NCBI RefSeq assembly: GCF_900108945.1
Contig: NZ_FNYE01000026.1
Coordinates: 57,914 to 121,913, forward strand
Reading direction: 5' to 3'
Source: Paraburkholderia diazotrophica
GTDB taxonomy: Bacteria; Pseudomonadota; Gammaproteobacteria; Burkholderiales; Burkholderiaceae
DNA: 64,000 nt
Made by a program: the position numbers and the translations under genes. The notes under the pieces were generated by a model. It saw only the letters and a list, made by a program, of their open reading frames with translations. It was not told where the DNA came from and searched no databases. Position 1 is the first letter of the stretch; every line of letters begins with the position of its first letter. Below, piece after piece: positions 1 to 8,999 of this stretch.

Positions 1-1
1 G

Positions 2-1018
2 GCTACGCTGCGGGGACGCACCACTTTCGCCGATGTTCTGCGCGCGCTCTTTCCATGCGGGTCAATCACGGGCGCGCCCAAGCACAAGACGATGCAACTG
101 ATCGAGCAGCTCGAATCGACGCCGCGCGGCTTGTACACGGGTGCGATCGGCTGGCTCGATGCGCAGCCGGATCTCGGCGAAGCGGTCGGCCGGCAGTGCG
201 GCGATTTCTGCCTGTCGGTGGCGATCCGCACGCTGACGCTCGGCGCGCCGACGCAGGCCGGCCGGCGGCGCGGCGAAATGGGCATCGGCGCGGGTATCGT
301 GCTCGATAGCGTTGCGCAAGACGAATACGCGGAGTGCAAATTGAAAGCGCGTTTCCTGACGGAAGCCGATCCCGGTTTCCAGCTGTTCGAAACGATGTAC
401 GCGACGCGCGAGGACGGCGTGCGCCACGTCGATCGCCATATCGCGCGGCTTGGAAACAGCGCCCGCTGGCTGGGCTTCCGTTTCGACGAAGAGGCCGTGC
501 GCGCGAAGCTCGCTGCGCAATGCGCAGCGCTGCGCGCCGACACGCCGCACCGGATGCGGCTGACGCTCGACAAGACAGGCGCGGTGGAAATCACCTCCGC
601 GCTGCTCGTCCCGCTGACGGAAGAAGTGGTCGGCGTGCTGCTCGGCCCCGATCACGGATTCGCGACGACGCAGGCGGCAGATCCATTGCTGCTGCACAAG
701 ACGACGCGCCGCGCGGAATACGATCGCGGCTGGCGTGAAGCCGAAACGCATGATGCGTTCGATACGCTGTTCTTCAACGAGAAAGGCGAGTTGACCGAGG
801 GTGGACGATCGAACGTGTTCGTGAAGCTGGAAGGCCGGTGGTGGACGCCGCCGTTGTCGTCGGGCTTGTTGCCGGGCGTGATGCGGAGCGTGCTGCTCGA
901 TGATCCTGCGATGCAGGCGGGCGAGCGCGCATTGACTCGGGACGATGTGTCGAACGCAGAAGCGCTGATGCTCTGCAATGCGCTGCGTGGGGCATTGCCG
1001 GCGCGGATTATCGGTTGA
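2..1018 (+). CDS. Fused PabB-PabC, aminodeoxychorismate synthase component I / 4-amino-4-deoxychorismate lyase (3' part)
   Basis: The gene enters from the left edge; the open frame starts at base 2 and ends at TGA 1016-1018. The first ~100 residues are the end of a chorismate-binding domain (signature LFPCGSITGAPK, then GAIGW and a GIGAGIV-like motif), as in PabB/TrpE proteins. From about residue 125 a class IV PLP aminotransferase fold begins (FQLFETMYATREDGV), with the likely PLP lysine in LLHKTTRRAEYD and the family motif LTEGGRSNVFV. The fused protein should convert chorismate plus glutamine-derived ammonia to aminodeoxychorismate and then to p-aminobenzoate for folate synthesis. folK lies 2 kb away on the other strand. 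The C-terminus is complete. The N-terminal PabB part is outside the window. Confidence 0.93.
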   Translation, partial: ATLRGRTTFADVLRALFPCGSITGAPKHKTMQLIEQLESTPRGLYTGAIGWLDAQPDLGEAVGRQCGDFCLSVAIRTLTLGAPTQAGRRRGEMGIGAGIVLDSVAQDEYAECKLKARFLTEADPGFQLFETMYATREDGVRHVDRHIARLGNSARWLGFRFDEEAVRAKLAAQCAALRADTPHRMRLTLDKTGAVEITSALLVPLTEEVVGVLLGPDHGFATTQAADPLLLHKTTRRAEYDRGWREAETHDAFDTLFFNEKGELTEGGRSNVFVKLEGRWWTPPLSSGLLPGVMRSVLLDDPAMQAGERALTRDDVSNAEALMLCNALRGALPARIIG

Positions 1019-1051
1019 TCGTTCTGGCCGGCGGATCGGAAAGGGCACGCA

Positions 1052-1186
1052 TCAGCCGTGATGGCGATGAATCAGTCGCCCGATCCACGCGGCGAGACGC
1101 TCGGGCCAGGTGACGTCGTCGTGTTGATGAGGATGGCTTGAGTGGTCACGCATGCTCGTGACGTCGATCAGGCAAAAGGGGCTCAT
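1052..1186 (-). CDS. Small His-rich hypothetical protein (44 aa)
   Basis: A short frame starts at ATG 1186 and is preceded by a good ribosome binding site (GGAGAG, 6 bases upstream). The product has 44 residues, with a His cluster in the middle (HSSHPHQHDD) and a basic/His C-terminus after WPERLAAWIGRLIHR, which could be amphipathic. I do not recognise it. It lies between the convergent end of the PabBC gene and panB. The support is the ribosome binding site and plausible composition only, so it could be a chance frame. Confidence 0.35.
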   Translation of the reverse strand: MSPFCLIDVTSMRDHSSHPHQHDDVTWPERLAAWIGRLIHRHHG

Positions 1187-1393
1187 GGTCGTCTCTCCGT
1201 TGACGCGCGGGTCCGCACGTTGGAAAGAGAACGAAGATAGGCGACGGGAATTACACGCCGAATGGACCGGCCTTGACAGGATTCTGGACGTCCGGTTCAG
1301 CTTGAGTTGGCGACTGAATCCCAACAGCGACAGCGGCGGCGCATGTATGTATCACCACGCGCCGCTGCGTGTGTGCCCACAGCGGGCGTGTAC

Positions 1394-2209
1394 TCAGAAC
1401 GTGTGCTCGGGACCCGGAAACGTGCCGTCCTTCACGGCACGCACGTACGTTTCGACGGCAGCCAGGATGCTCGGCTGTCCTTGCATGAAATCCTTCACGA
1501 AGCGCGGGCGCTTGCCGGGGAAAACGCCCAGCATGTCGTGCAGCACCAGCACCTGACCCGAGCACTCGACGCCCGCGCCGATGCCGATCGTCGGAATGCG
1601 CAGTTGCATCGTGACCTCGGCGGCGAGCAGCGTCGGCATCGCTTCCATCACGATAAGTTGGGCGCCCGCGTCCTGCATCGCGCGCGAATCGCGCAGCAGC
1701 TGGCTCGCGCCCGCTTCCGTCTTGCCTTGCACCTTGAAGCCGCCGAACGCGTGCACCGATTGCGGCGTGAGCCCGACATGCGCGCACACGGGCACGGCGC
1801 GTTCGACAAGAAACCGCACTGTGTCCGCGAGCCACTCGCCGCCTTCGAGCTTCACCATCTGCGCGCCCGACTGCATCAGCTTGACGGCGCTCGCGAACGC
1901 ATCGGCGGGCGTGCCGTACGTGCCGAACGGCATGTCGGCGACGATCAGCGCGGACGGCTGCGCGCGCGCAACGCACGCCGTGTGATAAGCGATGTCATCG
2001 AGCGTGACGGGCAGCGTCGTCGTTTGCCCTTGCAGCACGTTGCCGAGCGAATCGCCGATCAGCAGCACGTCGACGCCCGCGCGATCGAGCAGCGCCGCGA
2101 AGCTCGCGTCATAGCACGTGAGCATGGCGATCTTCTCGCCGGCCTCGCGCATCGCCTGCAGTTTCGGGACCGTGACGGCGCTGCGGCTCGTCTCCTGCAA
2201 ATAGGTCAT
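1394..2209 (-). CDS. panB: 3-methyl-2-oxobutanoate hydroxymethyltransferase (PanB)
   Basis: The 271-aa protein matches the usual PanB length. It transfers a hydroxymethyl group from 5,10-methylene-THF to 2-oxoisovalerate, the first committed step of pantothenate and CoA synthesis, in the cytoplasm. Visible family motifs are MLTCYDASFA near the N-terminus, VLLIGDSLGNVLQG with the metal-ligand Asp, VADMPFGTYG, MVKLEGGEW, and CAHVGLTPQSVHAFGGFKVQG in the middle. The TIGIGAG segment is also conserved. The next upstream gene on the same strand, a deoxynucleoside kinase, ends 42 bases before its start, so the two may be cotranscribed with folK and pcnB. Confidence 0.96.
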   Translation of the reverse strand: MTYLQETSRSAVTVPKLQAMREAGEKIAMLTCYDASFAALLDRAGVDVLLIGDSLGNVLQGQTTTLPVTLDDIAYHTACVARAQPSALIVADMPFGTYGTPADAFASAVKLMQSGAQMVKLEGGEWLADTVRFLVERAVPVCAHVGLTPQSVHAFGGFKVQGKTEAGASQLLRDSRAMQDAGAQLIVMEAMPTLLAAEVTMQLRIPTIGIGAGVECSGQVLVLHDMLGVFPGKRPRFVKDFMQGQPSILAAVETYVRAVKDGTFPGPEHTF

Positions 2210-2251
2210 GGGATGTCCGTTGGGAATGCGGCAGCGCGCTACAGCCAGACG

Positions 2252-2947
2252 CTATAGCGCGGAGCCTTTGACGAAGAATTCCTTGCGCCCGCGCATCGTC
2301 TCGACGCGCTCGACGAGCAGAGCAAGGTCCGCGTCGGAATCGAGCGGATTCAGGTGTTCGGCATTGACCGTGAGAACGGGCGCGCCGTCGTAGTGATAGA
2401 AGAATTCGTTGTACGCGTCGCACAGCGAGCGCAGGTACGCGTCCGAGATCTGCAGCTCCATCGGCACCGCGCGCTTCTGGATGCGCGAGAACAGCACCTC
2501 GGGGCTCGCCTGCAGATAGACGATCAGATCGGGCGATGGTCCCGGCACATCGAGCCGCGCGGCCAGCGCGCGGTACAGCTGGTATTCGTCGTCCTGCAGC
2601 GTCAGACGCGCGAAGATGTCGTTCTTCTGCGTCATGAAATCGGTGATGAGGGGGGTGCCTGCCGAGCGCAGCGCATCGATGTCCTGCACCTGCTGCGCGC
2701 GCTGCAATGCGAAGCTCAGTTGCGCGGGCAACGCATAGCGCGATGTGTCGCGATAGAAGCGTTCAAGAAACGGATTGTCCTGCGGGCGCTCGAAGAGTTC
2801 GTGCATCGACCAGCGTTGCGCGAGCCGGCGCGCGAGCGACGTCTTGCCGACGCCGATCGGCCCTTCGATCGTCAGATAGCCGTGCGGCGGACGCAGATCG
2901 GGTGCGGTGACGGTGAGCGGCGGGGCGGTCATCGGTAGCGAGTTCAT
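2252..2947 (-). CDS. Deoxynucleoside kinase (dAK/dGK family)
   Basis: The 231-aa P-loop kinase has Walker A GPIGVGKTSL about 25 residues in, a lid-type arginine segment near QKRAVPME, and the family motif ERFYRDTSRYALPAQLSF. It phosphorylates deoxynucleosides (dA/dG type) in nucleotide salvage; the exact substrate cannot be read from sequence. I chose ATG 2947 because it overlaps the folK stop as ATGA, a typical translational-coupling junction; an upstream in-frame TTG at 2953 is less likely. Downstream is panB. The panB-kinase-folK order is common in Burkholderia. Confidence 0.88.
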   Translation of the reverse strand: MNSLPMTAPPLTVTAPDLRPPHGYLTIEGPIGVGKTSLARRLAQRWSMHELFERPQDNPFLERFYRDTSRYALPAQLSFALQRAQQVQDIDALRSAGTPLITDFMTQKNDIFARLTLQDDEYQLYRALAARLDVPGPSPDLIVYLQASPEVLFSRIQKRAVPMELQISDAYLRSLCDAYNEFFYHYDGAPVLTVNAEHLNPLDSDADLALLVERVETMRGRKEFFVKGSAL

Positions 2948-3519
2948 CGGCAACCGCCCTTGGGGGCGCTGCCCGCTTCGCTGTCACCGCGTGTAGTCGC
3001 GCCTGTCGTTGCATCTGTCGCCGAGTTTGGACATTGACACGCCGACTTCATCTTCTCGATGCGTTGATCTGCGACAGCCGCGAGAAACGATTCGGCGCGG
3101 CCGCGTTGCGGAATGATCAGCGTGGGTTCGATTTCGACGAGCGGCACGAGAACGAACGCGCGCTCCGTCATGCGTGGATGCGGCACGATCAGATCGGGTT
3201 CGTCGATTGCGTGTTCGCCGTAAAGCAGGATGTCGAGATCGAGCGTGCGCGGCGCGTTGCGAAAGGGGCGCTCGCGGCCGAACTGATGCTCGATCTTGTG
3301 ACACAGCGCGAGCAGATGCCGCACGGGCATTGTCGTTTCGAGCTTCACGACGAGATTCAGATAGTCGTCGCCGCCCGCATCGATCGGGGCGGTTCGATAG
3401 AAGCTCGATTTCGCGAGCACGGTGATGGTGTGCTGTTGTGCGAGGCACACCACCGCGTCTTTCAGGGTCTGGCGCGCGTCCCCGAGATTCGCGCCCAGGC
3501 CGAGATAGGCAACCGTCAT
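2944..3519 (-). CDS. folK: 2-amino-4-hydroxy-6-hydroxymethyldihydropteridine pyrophosphokinase (HPPK)
   Basis: The 191-aa protein transfers pyrophosphate from ATP to 6-hydroxymethyl-7,8-dihydropterin in folate synthesis. Family motifs are YLGLGANLGD at the N-terminus, FYRTAPID, GRERPFRNAPRTLDLDILLYG (the HPPK signature with its two Mg-binding Asp residues) and VPHPRMTERAFVLVPL. The last ~35 residues after LAAVADQRIEKM are a low-complexity Thr/Gly/Ala tail not needed by the family. It starts 48 bases after pcnB ends and its stop overlaps the kinase start by four bases. Confidence 0.95.
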   Translation of the reverse strand: MTVAYLGLGANLGDARQTLKDAVVCLAQQHTITVLAKSSFYRTAPIDAGGDDYLNLVVKLETTMPVRHLLALCHKIEHQFGRERPFRNAPRTLDLDILLYGEHAIDEPDLIVPHPRMTERAFVLVPLVEIEPTLIIPQRGRAESFLAAVADQRIEKMKSACQCPNSATDATTGATTRGDSEAGSAPKGGCR

Positions 3520-3567
3520 GGCATAACTTCCTGCAACTTGCGTTCGACGGCGCGCGCCGGAACTGCG

Positions 3568-5208
3568 TCAGTCGTCACGCGGGCCGTCTTGGCTCGCATC
3601 GCTCGCTGCGCGGTTTCCTGAACCCGTGCCGCCCTCCATTCCGTCGCCCTGTTTGCTGCGGTTGCGGCTGCTGCGTCGCCGTCGTTTTCTGGGCGTCCGG
3701 TCCTTCCCGCCTTGCGCAAGCAGTGCTTCGCGCGCGGCAGCGTCTCCTTCGATGAACTCCGTCCACCACGAACCGACCGACTCATCCAGTTCGCCCGATT
3801 CGCAGCGCAACAGGAGGAAATCATACCCCGCTCTAAATCTTTGGTGTTCCAGCAGCTTCAGCGCGGTCCGGCCCGAGCGTTTTTCGAGGCGATGCTGGAG
3901 ACCCCAGATCTCGCGCATGTCCGACGAGAAGCGCTTGTGAATCGCGAGCTTTTCGGTCTGCATGTCGAGCACGTCGTCCATTGCCTGATGCAGCGCAGGC
4001 ACCGGGTATTCGGCGTTCGCCTGGTATTGCTGCCAGCGTTGCTGCACGTCGTGCCACAGGAGCGTCGCGAACAGAAAGCCCGGTGAGACCGGCTTGCCGG
4101 CGCGAACGCGCGCGTCGGTGTTGTTCAGCGCGAGCGTGATGAACCGCTCGCCGTGCGGCTGTTCGAGCACGACGTCGAGCAGCGGCAGCAGGCCGTGATG
4201 CAGTCCTTCCTTGCGCAAACGCTGCAGGCACGCGAGCGCATGACCCGACAGCAGCAGCTTGAGCATCTCGTCGAAGAGCCGCGCGGCGGGCACGTTGTTG
4301 ATCAGATCGGCGAGATCCTTGATCGGCGCGCGCGTCGCTTCTTCGATTTCGAAACCGAGCTTCGCGGCGAAGCGCACGACGCGCAGCATCCGCACGGGGT
4401 CTTCGCGATAGCGCGTGGCCGGGTCGCCGATCATGCGCAGGAGGCGCGCGCGCACATCGGACATGCCGTTGTGATAGTCGAGCACCGTCTGCGTGGCGGG
4501 GTCGTAGTACATCGCGTTGACGGTGAAGTCGCGGCGTGTCGCGTCTTCGTGCTGCTCGCCCCAGACGTTGTCGCGCAGCACACGGCCGCTTGCGTCGACG
4601 GCATGCGTGCGCCGGTCCAGCTCGTCACGCTTCAGGCGGCGCGGCGGCGCGGCGCTGACGTCGGCGTCGGCGTCGGCGGCCGGCGCGTCGACGAGCGCGC
4701 GGAACGTCGACGTCTCGATGATTTCCTGGCCGAACTGCACGTGCACGATCTGAAAGCGCCGCCCGATGATGCGCGCGCGGCGAAAGAGCTTCTGCACCTG
4801 TTCGGGCGTGGCGTCGGTGGCGACGTCGAAGTCTTTCGGCGCGATGCCGAGCAGCAGATCGCGCACCGCGCCGCCGACGATGAACGCGCGAAAGCCCGCT
4901 TCCTGCAGGCCTTCCGTAACGCGGATCGCGTTGCGCGAAATCAGCGAAGGGTCGATGCCGTGAATATCGGAAGAGATGATGACGGGCGCGTCCGGCTCGG
5001 GTACGGCTGCCGCGGCCGGCTTGCGACGCGAGCCGCCTTTCGATGCCGCCGCGCTGCCTTTCGATGACGCGGCGGCCGTGCGACCCGCGCGCGCGCGTTC
5101 ATGGCTGTTGCCGTTGTGCGGATTGTCGTCGGTTTGAGCGGACGGCGCAGCCTCGTCGGCAGAGTCGGCGTCCTGTCCGAACAGCTTGCGAATGAGTTTC
5201 TTGATCAC
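3568..5208 (-). CDS. pcnB: Poly(A) polymerase I
   Basis: The 546-aa class II tRNA-nucleotidyltransferase/poly(A) polymerase adds A-tails to RNA 3' ends and promotes decay. After an N-terminal low-complexity stretch of ~80 residues come FIVGGAVRDLLLG, PKDFDVATDA (catalytic Asp pair) and IVHVQFGQEIIE. Then come RRDFTVNAMYYD and the ATRYREDPVRMLRVVRFAAKL RNA-binding block, which fits PcnB rather than Cca. The C-terminus is a basic tail (RKRRRRSSRNRSK). The start is GTG 5208, whose GTGA overlaps the stop of the upstream HAD gene. A short direct GACGTCGGCGTCGG-like repeat encodes an Asp/Ala linker near residue 180. Confidence 0.95.
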   Translation of the reverse strand: MIKKLIRKLFGQDADSADEAAPSAQTDDNPHNGNSHERARAGRTAAASSKGSAAASKGGSRRKPAAAAVPEPDAPVIISSDIHGIDPSLISRNAIRVTEGLQEAGFRAFIVGGAVRDLLLGIAPKDFDVATDATPEQVQKLFRRARIIGRRFQIVHVQFGQEIIETSTFRALVDAPAADADADVSAAPPRRLKRDELDRRTHAVDASGRVLRDNVWGEQHEDATRRDFTVNAMYYDPATQTVLDYHNGMSDVRARLLRMIGDPATRYREDPVRMLRVVRFAAKLGFEIEEATRAPIKDLADLINNVPAARLFDEMLKLLLSGHALACLQRLRKEGLHHGLLPLLDVVLEQPHGERFITLALNNTDARVRAGKPVSPGFLFATLLWHDVQQRWQQYQANAEYPVPALHQAMDDVLDMQTEKLAIHKRFSSDMREIWGLQHRLEKRSGRTALKLLEHQRFRAGYDFLLLRCESGELDESVGSWWTEFIEGDAAAREALLAQGGKDRTPRKRRRRSSRNRSKQGDGMEGGTGSGNRAASDASQDGPRDD

Positions 5209-5891
5209 GTGGGTTGAAAGAGTTCGAGAATGCGCCAGCCGTGCTTCTGCGCGTGAGCGCGCAACGTGTCGTCAGGGTTGGTCGCGATCGGATCGGTGAC
5301 CTTTTCGAGCAGCGGGATGTCGTTGTGCGAATCGCTGTAGAAATAGCTGCGCTCGAAGTCCGACCAGGTTTTGCCCAGCGACGCGAGCCATTCCTCCGTG
5401 CGCACGATCTTGCCTTCTCGGTAGCTAGGCGTGCCCTTCGGAAAGCCCGTGTAGGCCGAAGCCGGATGGCCGTCGATCGTCTCCACTTCGCACGCGATCA
5501 GTTTCTCGACGCCGAATGCTTCGGCGATGGGCGCCGTGATGAACTCGTTGGTCGCCGTGACCACGCAGCACAGATCGCCCGCGTCGCGATGCTTGCGCAC
5601 CAGTTCCATCGCGGCCGGGATGATCGCTGGCCTGATCACTTCGTGCATGTACTGGTCGTGCCATGCCTTTAGCTGCTCGCGCGAATACTTCGCGAGCGGC
5701 GTCAGCATGGCGACCAGATATGCATGAATGTCCAGCTTGCCGGCCTTGTAGTCGGCATAGAAGCGGTCGTTCTCACGCGCAAAATTCTCGGCGTCGACAA
5801 TGCCGAGTTTCACCATGAAGCGGCCCCATTCGTGGTCGCTGTCGGTGGGGATGAGCGTGTGATCGAGGTCGAAGAGCGCGAGGTTGGCCAT
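5205..5891 (-). CDS. HAD-IB family hydrolase (phosphoserine phosphatase-like)
   Basis: The 228-aa HAD hydrolase opens with the nucleophile motif FDLDHTLIPTDSDHEW (the first Asp is the phosphoaspartate residue), has motif II in CCVVTATNEF and motif IV in YFYSDSHNDIPLLE. It is a PSPase-like subfamily IB member with a helical cap; members act as phosphoserine or histidinol phosphatases. The substrate cannot be decided here. It is translationally coupled to pcnB through a four-base GTGA overlap and starts 34 bases after hda ends, within one co-directional block. Confidence 0.87.
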   Translation of the reverse strand: MANLALFDLDHTLIPTDSDHEWGRFMVKLGIVDAENFARENDRFYADYKAGKLDIHAYLVAMLTPLAKYSREQLKAWHDQYMHEVIRPAIIPAAMELVRKHRDAGDLCCVVTATNEFITAPIAEAFGVEKLIACEVETIDGHPASAYTGFPKGTPSYREGKIVRTEEWLASLGKTWSDFERSYFYSDSHNDIPLLEKVTDPIATNPDDTLRAHAQKHGWRILELFQPT

Positions 5892-5925
5892 GGGGGACTA
5901 TTTTACTTGAAGCGGATGACGAGGC

Positions 5926-6678
5926 TCAGGGCGCGACACGGCGCGGGCCGTCGGGCCCGTCGCCGCCACTGTTGCCACCGTTGCCACTGCTGCCGGGCGA
6001 GGCGAGCATCGTGCGCAACAGCGGCAGCGTCACCGCGCGCTTCTGTTCGAGCGAAAAACGGTCGAGCGCGTCGAGCAGCGCCATCAGGCTCGGCATGTCG
6101 CGGCGGAAATGGGTGAGCAGATAGGCGGGCACGTCGTCGGCGAGATTGATGCCGCGCTCGCGCGCCGCGTGCTTCAGCACGGCCGCCTTGCCTTCGTCGG
6201 CGAGCGGCGCGAGGTGGAACACGAGGCCCCAGCCGAGACGCGTGCGCAGGTCCTCGCGCACTTCGAGCCCCATCGGCGCGGCGTTGCCTGTCGCGACGAG
6301 CGCGCTCGTCGGATGCGCGCGCACTTCGTTGAACAGATTGAAGAGCGCGATCTGCTGCGCGCCGGACAGACGGTCGCAATCGTCGATTGCATACAGCGCG
6401 ACGGAAGGGTCGAACGCGAACGCGGCGAGGCTGCTCTGCGGGCCGGCATAGCGCGCGTGCCCCGGCGGCGCTTCGTGCACGAGCGCTTCCAGCAGATGCG
6501 TGCGGCCGCTGCCCGTCTCGCCCCACACGTAGAACGTGCGGTCCGCGACGGGACCCGCCGCGAGCGCCGCATCCAGTTCGCGCAGGCGCGTGACCAGCTC
6601 GGCGTTGGCGCCGGCGAAGAAGTTGTCGAATGTCGATGGCGGCGGGGTGCCGAGATCGAGCGTCAGTTGGCGCGACAC
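5926..6678 (-). CDS. hda: DnaA regulatory inactivator Hda
   Basis: The 250-aa DnaA-related AAA+ protein has an N-terminal QLTLDLG, a clamp-binding motif as expected for Hda, which acts with the DNA-loaded sliding clamp to trigger ATP hydrolysis by DnaA and prevent over-initiation. A modified Walker A (WGETGSGRTHLLEAL) and a sensor-like YAIDDCDRLSG (Walker B) follow. There is no C-terminal DnaA DNA-binding domain. The start is GTG 6678, which places the clamp motif directly at the N-terminus. The C-terminus is a Gly/Asn/Ser tail. The AI-2E transporter gene lies just upstream on the same strand. Confidence 0.92.
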   Translation of the reverse strand: MSRQLTLDLGTPPPSTFDNFFAGANAELVTRLRELDAALAAGPVADRTFYVWGETGSGRTHLLEALVHEAPPGHARYAGPQSSLAAFAFDPSVALYAIDDCDRLSGAQQIALFNLFNEVRAHPTSALVATGNAAPMGLEVREDLRTRLGWGLVFHLAPLADEGKAAVLKHAARERGINLADDVPAYLLTHFRRDMPSLMALLDALDRFSLEQKRAVTLPLLRTMLASPGSSGNGGNSGGDGPDGPRRVAP

Positions 6679-6721
6679 GATAGATAAGCCGTAAATTGAG
6701 CCTCGAATAACCGACAGGCGA

Positions 6722-7798
6722 TCAGTTCTTGTAAAGCGAACTCGACAGATAGCTCTGCCGCAACTCGTGCAGTGCGACCGACAGTATCGCGCTCACGGGC
6801 AGCGCGAGCAGCACGCCGAAAAAGCCGAACAACTGGCCGAACGCGAGCAGCGCGAAGATCACCGCGAGCGGATGCAGGCCGATCCGCTCGCCGACGAGTC
6901 GCGGCGTCAGAAAGAAGCTCTCGAGTATCTGGCCGATCCCATAAACCACGGCGACGGCGCCGAAGCCGTACCAGTTACCGAACTGCAGCAGCGCGGCGAC
7001 GAGCGCGAGCGCGAGGCCCGTCGCGAAGCCGATGTACGGAATGAACACGGCGAGCCCGGTGAAGATGCCCACGGGCAGCGCGATCTCGAAGCCGGCGATA
7101 TACAGCGCGACGGCATAGAACACGGCGAGCACGCCCATCACGAGCAACTGGCCGCGCAGGTATTGCGACAGCATGTGATCCATGTCGCGCGCGAGGTGAA
7201 TCGTCTTCGCGAACCAGCGGCGCGGGATGAAGCCGCGCAGGCGCGCGAGGATCGCATTCCAGTCGTACAGCAGGTAGAACAGCACGAGCGGCACCATCAC
7301 CACATTGCCGACGACCGTGATCATCACGTTCGAACTGGTGCGGATCGACGTCCACGCATAGAGGGCGACCGTCTGCGCGCTGCCTTCGAGCTGGCTCATC
7401 ACCATGTCGCGGATGCTCGCGAAGTCGAGCGGATCGGCGAGTCCCAGCATCGCGAGCTTCGGCTGCAGCCAGAAGTGCAGGTGCGAAAAGAAACTGGGGA
7501 CCTGCTGCTTCAGTTGCGGCACTTCCTTCTGGATGACGGCGAGCACGAGCAACACCAGCAGCGTGACGATCAGCACGAACAGCAGCATCATCAGAAGCGC
7601 GGCGAGGCCGCGCGGCACGCGCCGGCGCGTGAGCCAGGCGACGCCCGGCTGCAGGATGTAAGCGAGGATCGCGCCGAGCAGGAACGGCGTAAGCACGGGG
7701 CTCAGCAGCCAGAGCAGAATGCCCACGGCTAGCGCGATGGCAAGCCAGATGAAGGCGCGGCGCTGATACGGCGTGAGGATCGGGCTGTTTTGCTGCAA
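6722..7798 (-). CDS. AI-2E family transporter (PerM/YdiK-like permease)
   Basis: The 358-aa membrane protein has about seven to eight hydrophobic segments: two near residues 12-55, one at 65-90 (LLMMLLFVLIVTLLVLLVLAV), one around 150-180, and a C-terminal group including VFIPYIGFATGLALALVAAL and FALLAFGQLFGFFGVLLALPVSA. The C-terminal region matches the family core. Members export small molecules or act in Na+/H+ exchange; the link to autoinducer-2 is historical and no substrate is implied here. It is divergent from purM. Confidence 0.9.
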   Translation of the reverse strand: MQQNSPILTPYQRRAFIWLAIALAVGILLWLLSPVLTPFLLGAILAYILQPGVAWLTRRRVPRGLAALLMMLLFVLIVTLLVLLVLAVIQKEVPQLKQQVPSFFSHLHFWLQPKLAMLGLADPLDFASIRDMVMSQLEGSAQTVALYAWTSIRTSSNVMITVVGNVVMVPLVLFYLLYDWNAILARLRGFIPRRWFAKTIHLARDMDHMLSQYLRGQLLVMGVLAVFYAVALYIAGFEIALPVGIFTGLAVFIPYIGFATGLALALVAALLQFGNWYGFGAVAVVYGIGQILESFFLTPRLVGERIGLHPLAVIFALLAFGQLFGFFGVLLALPVSAILSVALHELRQSYLSSSLYKN

Positions 7799-7865
7799 AA
7801 CGGATTTCCCAGGTGTCGAGTCGTCGGAGGCGGCGTTTCAAATTCCAGCCACGCGGCCGGCATCG

Positions 7866-7884
7866 GGTAAAATCGCATTTTACC
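7866..7884. promoter_or_regulatory. Perfect inverted repeat in the purM promoter region
   Basis: GGTAAAAT - CGC - ATTTTACC is a perfect 8-base inverted repeat with a three-base centre, 22 bases before the purM ATG and in the AI-2E/purM divergent intergenic region. TAAAAT is also a plausible -10 element in both directions. It could be a symmetrical divergent promoter or an operator; it does not resemble the E. coli PurR box. Confidence 0.45.
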
Positions 7885-7905
7885 GACCTTCCGAGCTCTC
7901 CCCTC

Positions 7906-8973
7906 ATGAATCAACCGAAATCCGCCCCGAATTCCCCTGATTCGGCCCAAGGATTGTCGTACCGCGACGCAGGCGTGGACATCGACGCCGGTGACGCCCT
8001 CGTCGACGCGATCAAGCCCTTTGCCAAGAAGACGCTGCGCGACGGCGTGCTGGGCGGCATCGGCGGTTTCGGCGCGCTGTTCGAGGTGCCGAAGAAATAC
8101 AAGGAGCCCGTGCTCGTGTCGGGTACGGACGGCGTCGGCACCAAGCTGAAGCTCGCGTTCCAGCTGAACAGACACGATACCGTCGGCCAGGACCTCGTCG
8201 CGATGAGCGTCAACGACATCCTCGTGCAAGGCGCCGAACCGCTCTTCTTCCTCGACTATTTCGCGTGCGGCAAGCTGGACGTCGGCACGGCGGCGACCGT
8301 CGTCAAGGGCATCGCGACGGGCTGCGAGCTGGCCGGCTGCGCGCTGATCGGCGGCGAAACGGCTGAAATGCCGGGCATGTACCCCGACGGCGAATACGAC
8401 CTCGCGGGCTTCGCTGTCGGCGCGGTCGAAAAGAGCAAGATCATCGACGGCAGCAAGATCGTGCCGGGCGACGTCGTGCTGGGCCTCGCGTCGAGCGGCA
8501 TCCATTCGAACGGCTATTCGCTCGTGCGCAAGATCGTCGAGCGCGCGCAGCCCGATCTGAACGCCGATTTCGACGGCCGCTCGCTCGCCGAAGCGCTGAT
8601 GGCGCCGACGCACATCTACGTGAAACCGCTGCTCGCGCTGATGCAGCAGCTCGACGTGAAGGGCATGGCGCACATCACGGGCGGCGGTCTGGTCGAAAAC
8701 ATCCCGCGCGTGCTGAAAGAGGGTTTGACGGCCGAGCTCGATCATCGCGCATGGCCGCTGCCGCCGCTGTTTTCGTGGCTGCAGAAGCACGGCGGCGTCG
8801 CCGATGCGGAAATGCATCGCGTGTTCAACTGCGGCATCGGCATGGCCGTAATCGTGTCCGCCGCCGATGCGGAAAAGGCGATCGGCCTGCTGTCCGCCGC
8901 CGGCGAGCAGGTCTGGAAGATCGGCGCGGTGCGCGCGAGCAAGGAAGGCGAGGCGCAGACCGTCGTGGTCTGA
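7906..8973 (+). CDS. purM: Phosphoribosylformylglycinamidine cyclo-ligase (AIR synthetase)
   Basis: The 355-aa enzyme makes 5-aminoimidazole ribotide from FGAM and ATP, the fifth step of purine synthesis. Motifs are LSYRDAGVDIDAG at the N-terminus, VLVSGTDGVGTKLKLAF, the ATP-grasping DLVAMSVNDILVQGAEPLFFLDYFA block, GCALIGGETAEMPGMY, LGLASSGIHSNGYSLVR and AHITGGGLVENIPRVL. ATG 7906 was chosen over an upstream in-frame start because it gives the standard N-terminus. A hairpin terminator follows. Its product pathway involves ZMP, the ligand class sensed by the riboswitch before glyA at the other end of this window. Confidence 0.96.
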   Translation: MNQPKSAPNSPDSAQGLSYRDAGVDIDAGDALVDAIKPFAKKTLRDGVLGGIGGFGALFEVPKKYKEPVLVSGTDGVGTKLKLAFQLNRHDTVGQDLVAMSVNDILVQGAEPLFFLDYFACGKLDVGTAATVVKGIATGCELAGCALIGGETAEMPGMYPDGEYDLAGFAVGAVEKSKIIDGSKIVPGDVVLGLASSGIHSNGYSLVRKIVERAQPDLNADFDGRSLAEALMAPTHIYVKPLLALMQQLDVKGMAHITGGGLVENIPRVLKEGLTAELDHRAWPLPPLFSWLQKHGGVADAEMHRVFNCGIGMAVIVSAADAEKAIGLLSAAGEQVWKIGAVRASKEGEAQTVVV

Positions 8974-8999
8974 AGCGCAGCGTCGCTGAAAAGGTCAGA

